DNA of 9,793 nucleotides from contig JAKARG010000092.1 in NCBI GenBank assembly GCA_021819345.1, positions 1 through 9,793 on the forward strand, given 5' to 3'. Positions 6,647 to 9,793 of the stretch are shown here, piece by piece. The notes below the pieces were generated by a model, which was not told the origin of the DNA, did no database searches, and was given only the letters and a program-made list of their open reading frames with translations. This DNA comes from Actinomycetes bacterium (GTDB lineage Bacteria; Actinomycetota; Acidimicrobiia; Acidimicrobiales; Palsa-688). Position 1 is the stretch's first letter, and each line of letters opens with the position of its first letter. Made by a program: the position numbers and the translations under genes.

Positions 6647-7087
6647 CTAGCGAGAGCCGAGCACGACCAAGTGCTCGGCTCTCGCGCCGACCACTGCGCC
6701 GGCGGGCAGGTTCCGGTCGAAAGTGACGAAACGACCACCGCGACTGACCGCCAGGGCCAGGAGATAGGCATCGGTGACCTGCCCCTGTCCGTGGAGACGG
6801 GTGCGGTCGAGGATGGCCCGGTCGAGCAGGCTCACAGAGCAGGGCCAGAACGCGTGGTGCTCCGTGGAGCAGGCACGCTCGAGGAGGTCCATGGCAGTCG
6901 CCGGGGAGACCGGGTTCGGGTACCGAGGCTGGCTCAGGACCCTGACGAAACCGTTCTGGGTGATGGCACACGATGCCCAGCCATCGGCGATCTCGGCGTC
7001 GAGCCAGGCGCGCGCCCTCGAGTGGTCGATGTGGTCCATGTCGAGCAGCGCCAGCAGGACATTCACGTCCAGCAGCGCCCTCGTCAC
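6647..7087 (-). CDS. vapC: VapC-type PIN-domain ribonuclease toxin
   Basis: A 146-residue PIN-domain toxin of a type II toxin-antitoxin pair; relatives cleave specific tRNA or rRNA loops in a Mg/Mn-dependent way. Acidic active-site positions visible are D7 (ALLDVNVLLALLD), D106 (VTDAYLLALA) and D124 (FVTFDRNLP). The position following strand 2 that is commonly Glu in PIN domains appears as Q44 in AITQNGFVRVLSQP. The motifs GWASC-IT-NGFVRVLS-P-YPNP and the TDAYL-LA / FDR end are those of the mycobacterial VapC subgroup. The GTG start overlaps the antitoxin stop in GTGA, so toxin synthesis depends on antitoxin translation. The last codons lie inside a perfect 15-bp inverted repeat. The gene is convergent with the MFS gene, 31 bp apart. 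The reading frame is intact. Confidence 0.92.
   Translation of the reverse strand: MTRALLDVNVLLALLDMDHIDHSRARAWLDAEIADGWASCAITQNGFVRVLSQPRYPNPVSPATAMDLLERACSTEHHAFWPCSVSLLDRAILDRTRLHGQGQVTDAYLLALAVSRGGRFVTFDRNLPAGAVVGARAEHLVVLGSR
6650..6685. terminator. Perfect 15-bp inverted repeat at convergent gene ends
   Basis: The arms at 6650-6664 and 6671-6685 (GCGAGAGCCGAGCAC and its exact complement) are separated by the six bases GACCAA. The structure lies 35 bp after the MFS stop and coincides with the last 12 codons of vapC on the other strand. Neither side has a T-tract, so it would be a GC-stem-only terminator of the kind proposed for actinobacteria, acting on transcripts from both directions. 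It could equally stabilise mRNA 3' ends. Confidence 0.6.
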
Positions 7088-7326
7088 TCCGCCTCGTCCT
7101 CGCGGAGCCGGTCGATGAGCCCGTTGGTGACCAGCCCCCCACGGTGCGGGAGCGGGTCGAACCCATGGCGGTCCGCTCCTGTCCGCTGAGCCCCGCCACC
7201 AAGAGACCCAACAAGGCCCTCGCGCGCCAGGTCGGACAGCACCTTGCCGGCCGACCGACGCTCCCGGCGAGCGCGCTCCTTCACCGCCAACAGCACGTCT
7301 TCGTCCAGATCGACAGTGGTGCGCAC
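7084..7326 (-). CDS. vapB: VapB-type ribbon-helix-helix antitoxin
   Basis: An 80-residue antitoxin. The N-terminus MRTTVDLDEDVLLAVKERARRERRSAGKVLSDL is a ribbon-helix-helix DNA-binding domain (strand at 2-8, helices at about 10-22 and 27-36). The C-terminal half (FDPLPHRGGLVTNGLIDRLREDE) is the usual toxin-wrapping tail, with the P-RGG-VTN-LID-LRE pattern of VapB antitoxins. It binds VapC, and the complex represses its own promoter in characterised systems. The GTG start lies seven bases after a leaderless-type TAGCAT box. The stop overlaps the VapC start by GTGA. Confidence 0.9.
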   Translation of the reverse strand: MRTTVDLDEDVLLAVKERARRERRSAGKVLSDLAREGLVGSLGGGAQRTGADRHGFDPLPHRGGLVTNGLIDRLREDEAE

Positions 7327-7339
7327 TCATCAGATGCTA
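7319..7339 (-). promoter_or_regulatory. vapBC leaderless promoter with overlapping short palindromes
   Basis: On the minus strand TAGCAT (7339-7334) is followed by seven bases and the vapB GTG at 7326. Two short palindromes overlap this core: CATCTGATG, partly in the -10 box, and GTGCGCAC at 7326-7319, which includes the start codon. Toxin-antitoxin complexes normally repress by binding palindromes here, so these are candidate operator half-sites. Binding is inferred. Confidence 0.5.
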
Positions 7340-7371
7340 ACGCACCCCGATCGGAGCACCAGAGATGACGG

Positions 7372-7385
7372 CTCCCTCCAGGGAG
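7372..7385 (-). terminator. Small hairpin after the VOC gene
   Basis: CTCCC-TGGA-GGGAG on the minus strand begins ten bases after the VOC stop codon. The 5-bp stem with 4-base loop is short and lacks a T-tract. Its place, between the VOC stop and the vapB promoter, suggests a weak terminator. Confidence 0.35.
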
Positions 7386-7395
7386 TGGGGGGGTA

Positions 7396-7821
7396 TCAAC
7401 CTGAGGCCACGAAGATGCAGAAGGGGTGCCCCGCTGGGTCGGCATACACCCGCAGCGGCTCCTCCGGGTCGTCGGAGCGGTCGAGGAGGAGCGTGGCGCC
7501 GAGAGCGAGGGTCCGAGCGTGCCAAACCTCGAGCTCCGAGACCGAAGGCACGGTCAGGTCCAGGTGCAGCTGCTGGGCCACCGGCCCCTCGGGCCAGGTG
7601 GGCAGGGGGAGGACTTCGACCTGCTGGAAGGCCACGCCCGGGCCGCCGGAAGGGTGGCGGAGGACCAGCCAGTCGACACCGCGGACGTCTGGGCCACCCT
7701 CGGGCGGAGGCTCGTCGCCAGGCCGGTACTCGTATCCGAGAAGCTCGCGGTAGAACTCGGCGAGGGCCCTGGCGTCGGTGGTGTCCACAACGACCTGGCG
7801 CAGGACCGGATAGGACCTCAC
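7396..7821 (-). CDS. VOC-superfamily protein (glyoxalase-like domain)
   Basis: A 141-residue vicinal-oxygen-chelate fold protein with two beta-alpha-beta-beta-beta modules. The first module is RQVVVDTTDARALAEFYRELLGYEY (residues 8-32) and the second is QQLHLDLTV (83-91), followed by ADPAGHPFCIF (127-137). This arrangement matches the Glyoxalase_6-type single-domain proteins common in actinobacteria. H86 lies where VOC enzymes place a metal ligand, but the usual terminal Glu is replaced in the GHPFCIF strand. It may therefore bind a small molecule or act on an unassigned substrate rather than be a classical glyoxalase I. A GTG start at 7821 is chosen because a TACTCT -10 box ends eight bases upstream; a longer frame upstream has no family similarity. 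The gene appears to be transcribed alone. Confidence 0.85.
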   Translation of the reverse strand: MRSYPVLRQVVVDTTDARALAEFYRELLGYEYRPGDEPPPEGGPDVRGVDWLVLRHPSGGPGVAFQQVEVLPLPTWPEGPVAQQLHLDLTVPSVSELEVWHARTLALGATLLLDRSDDPEEPLRVYADPAGHPFCIFVASG

Positions 7822-7835
7822 TCCCTCCGAGAGTA
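7822..7835 (-). promoter_or_regulatory. Leaderless promoter -10 box of the VOC gene
   Basis: TACTCT on the minus strand (7835-7830) is followed by CGGAGGGA and the GTG at 7821. The purine run GGAGGG in the spacer touches the start codon too closely to serve as an ordinary Shine-Dalgarno site, which favours leaderless transcription. Confidence 0.5.
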
Positions 7836-7905
7836 CCCGGGCAAGAGGTGTCCCAGCTGCAGGAACCCGGTGCTGGCGGCAACCGGACGGGCAGACAGCG
7901 TCGGT

Positions 7906-7919
7906 GGGCCGCTCGGCCC
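7906..7919 (-). terminator. Hairpin after the HMG-CoA lyase-like gene
   Basis: GGGCC-GAGC-GGCCC on the minus strand begins ten bases after the stop codon at 7930. A few outer bases (GGTG and CACC) could extend it through mismatches. There is no T-tract. It is a reasonable end for the operon running in from the right edge. The rest of the gap 7836-7929 shows nothing else. Confidence 0.4.
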
Positions 7920-7929
7920 CCAGCACCCC

Positions 7930-8838
7930 TCAGCGCAACGGGGGAAAGCTCCCGGCCCGGGGCAGCGCGGCGGGCAGCGGGTGGCCGACCGCCTCCTCCA
8001 GCCAGCGGGACGCCTCGATCAGGGCGCCGAGGTCGAGGCCGTGGGCCACGCCGGTGCGTCCGAGGGCGTAGACCAGGTCCTCGGTCGGGAGGTTGCCGGT
8101 CGCAGCCGGGGCGAACGGGCACCCGCCGAGACCACCCAGGCTCGAGTCGAGAGCCCCCACCCCGAGCTCGACTGCGGCGAGGGCGTTGGCGATCGCGGTG
8201 TTGCGGGTGTCGTGGAAGTGCGCCCGCAGCGGCATTCCGGGCCCGGCGACCTGCCTCACGACACCGATCCTGCCCGCCACCTCGGCGGGCACGGCCACAC
8301 CGATGGTGTCGGCGATCGCGATCTCGTCGGGCCCCGCCGCCACCACGCCGGCGACGACCTCGCCCAGCCTGTCGAGCGGCACCTCGCCCTCGAAGGGGCA
8401 GCCGAAGGCCGCTGCGACCGTCACCGAGCACCGCATTCCTGCGTCGTGCGCCGCGCCGACCAGCTCGGGCAGGCGAGCGAGGGTCTCGGAGGTGGGCACG
8501 CCCTGGTTGCGGCGGTTGAAGGTGTCGGTGGTGACCACCACTGCGTTGACCTCGTCGACCCCGGCCGCGCCGGCCCGAGCCACTCCCCGCGCGTTCACGA
8601 CCAGGCCGACGAGCGACAAGCCGTCGAGGCCGGACGCCCGGACAGCAGCGACCACCGCTTCGGCGTCGGCCATCTTCGGCACCGCCTTGGGCGACACGAA
8701 GCTCGTGACCTCGATCCGGCGCACGCCGGCCGCCGCCAGCCGGGCCACCAGCTCGACCTTGGCGGCGGTGGGCAGGTCGGCCGGGTCGTTCTGCAAGCCG
8801 TCGCGCGGCGCCACCTCGACGATCTCCACCGATCTCAC
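7930..8838 (-). CDS. HMG-CoA lyase-type aldolase (DRE-TIM barrel)
   Basis: A 302-residue TIM-barrel lyase of the hydroxymethylglutaryl-CoA lyase family, which splits HMG-CoA into acetyl-CoA and acetoacetate at the end of leucine breakdown. All key residues of the human enzyme have counterparts: R12-D13 in VAPRDGLQN, E43 in RIEVTSFVSPKAVPKMAD, H207 and H209 in AHFHDT, C240 in GGLGGCPFAPAATGN, and N249 closing that loop. The FNRRNQGVPTSE segment is also typical. After HDT, the usual YGQALAN is RNTAIAN, a variant I associate with many actinobacterial paralogues, so a related hydroxyacyl-CoA or hydroxy acid could be the true substrate. The GTG start overlaps the preceding gene in GTGA. No leucine-pathway gene is visible here, and the neighbour is an amidase-type hydrolase, which weakens the leucine assignment. 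Confidence 0.85.
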   Translation of the reverse strand: MRSVEIVEVAPRDGLQNDPADLPTAAKVELVARLAAAGVRRIEVTSFVSPKAVPKMADAEAVVAAVRASGLDGLSLVGLVVNARGVARAGAAGVDEVNAVVVTTDTFNRRNQGVPTSETLARLPELVGAAHDAGMRCSVTVAAAFGCPFEGEVPLDRLGEVVAGVVAAGPDEIAIADTIGVAVPAEVAGRIGVVRQVAGPGMPLRAHFHDTRNTAIANALAAVELGVGALDSSLGGLGGCPFAPAATGNLPTEDLVYALGRTGVAHGLDLGALIEASRWLEEAVGHPLPAALPRAGSFPPLR

Positions 8839-9572
8839 GGTCGAGCCCCGAGGAGGGCGAGGGCACCGAGGGCCTCTTCGAGGGCGACGACGTCGGCGTA
8901 CTTGGCATCGAGGTCGAACAGGTTGGCGTCGTGCACCCGTGGGTCGCGGTCGGCCACTGCGTCCGCGACGACGATCGGCCGGAAGCCGTGCTGGAGGGCG
9001 TCGGTAGCGCTGGCCCGCACGCAGCCGCTGGTGGAGAAGCCGGCCACTACCACCGTGTCGACCCCGCCGGCGGTGAGCGTCGGGGCGAGGTCGGTGCCCG
9101 AGAAGGCACTGGCGAAGTGCTTGGTGAGCACCACCTCGCCCCCCTCCGGGCCGAGCTCCTCGGGCCATCCGGCCAAGGAGCTGCCCTCCTCGAAGACGGC
9201 GAGCGCCGGCACCTTCGCCCGGAACAGGGTGGCCTCGGCTCCACCGGCCCGGTAGGAGACGTTGGTCCACAGCACCGGGCAGTCGGCGGAGCGGGCGGCG
9301 CCGAGCAGCGACGCCATCGCCCCGAGCGCCCCTGCGGCCCGCTCCAAGTAGAGCGGAGACCCCGGCTCGCTGTAGGCACGCACGGCGTCCACGACGAGCA
9401 GTGCCGGGGCCCGGCCCCACCCGAGCCGGGCGGCAAAGCCCGCCCGGGCGTAGTCGTCTGCCAACCCGCCGCCCGCACCGAGCCGAGCACCGGGCCCGGC
9501 ACCGGAACCGGCACCGGCACCGGCACCGGAACCGGCACCGGCACCGGCAGTGCCTGCCGGCAGGTCGCTCAC
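8835..9572 (-). CDS. Isochorismatase-family cysteine hydrolase (N-carbamoylsarcosine amidase-like)
   Basis: A 245-residue protein. From about residue 40 it is an isochorismatase-fold cysteine hydrolase with the catalytic triad D62 (ALLVVDAVRAY), K151 (VVLTKHFASAFSGTDL) and C184 (GFSTSGCVRASATDALQHGF). The details, including YSEPGSPLYL near the active site and the tail RVHDANLFDLDAKYADVV, match the N-carbamoylsarcosine amidohydrolase branch, whose members release ammonia and CO2 from N-carbamoyl compounds. Isochorismatase proper is unlikely. The first 36 residues are a Gly/Ala/Ser-rich run encoded by a hexanucleotide array and absent from typical relatives. The GTG start in GTGA overlaps the upstream gene; a TTG at residue 37 is an alternative start that would drop the repeat. 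It is coupled to the downstream HMG-CoA lyase-type gene by another GTGA overlap. The substrate is not known. Confidence 0.88.
   Translation of the reverse strand: MSDLPAGTAGAGAGSGAGAGAGSGAGPGARLGAGGGLADDYARAGFAARLGWGRAPALLVVDAVRAYSEPGSPLYLERAAGALGAMASLLGAARSADCPVLWTNVSYRAGGAEATLFRAKVPALAVFEEGSSLAGWPEELGPEGGEVVLTKHFASAFSGTDLAPTLTAGGVDTVVVAGFSTSGCVRASATDALQHGFRPIVVADAVADRDPRVHDANLFDLDAKYADVVALEEALGALALLGARP
9498..9551 (-). repeat. GGCACC hexanucleotide array in the 5' end of the hydrolase gene
   Basis: Eight and a half hexamers run in the plus-strand order GGCACC, GGAACC, GGCACC, GGCACC, then the same four again, then a partial GGCAGT. This is a 24-bp higher-order unit duplicated exactly (9498-9521, 9522-9545). 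On the coding strand it reads Gly-Ala with Gly-Ser at every fourth unit. Gain or loss of a unit keeps the frame. Confidence 0.92.
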
Positions 9573-9793
9573 GAGCCCCCGGGGCCCTTGCTGCCACCAG
9601 CCGGGCCAGCTGAGCCAGCTGAGCCAGCCGGGCCAATGGCGGAGCCGACCGTCGAGCCGCCAGGAGCGGGCCCGCCGGCGACCGACGGGGCGAACTGCGG
9701 CGGCACGGGCGCAGGGAGCCCGGTCTCTTCCAGGCAGCGGGCACGCAGCTCCTCCAGGCTCTCGAAGCCCCGGTCGAACAGCAGGACCTCCCC
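9569..9793 (-). CDS. C-terminal end of an unidentified protein with a Gly/Pro/Ser/Ala tail
   Basis: The open frame enters from the right edge and gives 74 residues before TGA; the start lies outside the window. The first 37 residues look folded, with a short strand and an acidic helix (VLLFDRGFESLEELRARCLEE, in part) followed by TGLPAPVPPQFAP. The last 35 or so residues are a disordered Gly/Ala/Ser/Pro tail with four tripeptide repeats GPA-GSA-GSA-GPA, encoded by 9-bp units at 9601-9636. I do not recognise the family. The stop overlaps the start of the isochorismatase-type gene in GTGA, so it belongs to the same operon. It could be a subunit or upstream enzyme of the same catabolic route. Confidence 0.7.
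   Translation of the reverse strand, partial: GEVLLFDRGFESLEELRARCLEETGLPAPVPPQFAPSVAGGPAPGGSTVGSAIGPAGSAGSAGPAGGSKGPGGS
9601..9636 (-). repeat. Four 9-bp units encoding the Gly-Pro/Ser-Ala tail
   Basis: On the plus strand the units are CCGGGCCAG, CTGAGCCAG, CTGAGCCAG and CCGGGCCAA, in direct tandem. The inner two are identical. They encode GPA/GSA tripeptides in the tail of the cut-off gene and lie about 50 bp from the hexanucleotide array of the next gene. Confidence 0.85.

Noticed and set aside
6647..7330. 227-codon version of the VapC toxin
   Set aside because: The extra N-terminus is the vapB gene read in the wrong frame; vapB ends in a GTGA overlap with the toxin start.
7337..8908. 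Minus-strand 523-codon frame through VOC and lyase
   Set aside because: Out of frame with both genes, strongly Arg/Pro/Gly-biased, crosses their promoter and terminator signals.
7426..9255. Long plus-strand open frame of about 600 codons opposite the VOC, lyase and hydrolase genes
   Set aside because: It spans three genes with complete catalytic motifs on the other strand, and its translation is His/Arg/Gly-rich without recognisable motifs.
9498..9551. Hexanucleotide array as a CRISPR-like or regulatory repeat
   Set aside because: Units are contiguous with no spacers, and the array keeps an open Gly-Ala frame; a simple coding microsatellite explains it.
7930..9744. Single 604-codon minus-strand protein including the lyase
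   Set aside because: Only the last 302 residues match the lyase family. The upstream part is the out-of-frame shadow of the isochorismatase-type gene, and a GTGA-overlap start explains the true gene.

Overview
The window is about 70% G+C and densely coded. Many genes start with GTG, several adjacent genes share a 4-nt GTGA overlap, and several promoters look leaderless, with a TAnnnT -10 box 6-9 nt before the start codon. Together with a close match to a mycothiol-dependent dehydrogenase (mycothiol is made only by Actinobacteria), this points to a high-GC actinobacterium. A deep-branching class such as Acidimicrobiia is possible, but the sequence alone does not settle it. I saw no rRNA, tRNA, CRISPR array, insertion sequence or phage gene.

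Left part (1-1760, minus strand): a two-gene thiol and aldehyde detoxification operon. It holds mscR (S-(hydroxymethyl)mycothiol dehydrogenase / S-nitrosomycothiol reductase) followed, through a GTGA overlap, by a metallo-beta-lactamase-fold hydrolase. This pairing resembles Rv2259-Rv2260 of Mycobacterium tuberculosis. A 272-bp gap (1761-2032) carries divergent control signals.

Middle part (1974-6615, plus strand): a candidate 20-codon leaderless leader ORF whose stop overlaps the start of a CDF-family metal exporter. Fourteen bases later comes glycerol kinase (glpK). After a 32-bp tandem duplication comes a SAM-dependent methyltransferase with its own leaderless promoter, and then an MFS transporter, also with its own leaderless promoter.

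Right part (6647-9793, minus strand): a VapBC toxin-antitoxin pair, convergent with the MFS gene and sharing a perfect 15-bp hairpin at the junction. Beyond it lies a monocistronic VOC/glyoxalase-like gene. At the right edge is a tightly coupled operon made of a cut-off unknown gene, an isochorismatase / N-carbamoylsarcosine amidase-type cysteine hydrolase and an HMG-CoA lyase-type aldolase. Its first gene junction is built of Gly/Ala/Ser/Pro-rich simple repeats.

Most of this is ordinary actinobacterial chromosome with recognisable families, and I found no clear novel multi-gene system. The items most worth checking are the leader ORF coupled to the metal exporter, the consistent leaderless promoter architecture, the low-complexity linker split across two overlapping genes, and the unassigned catabolic operon that runs off the right edge.
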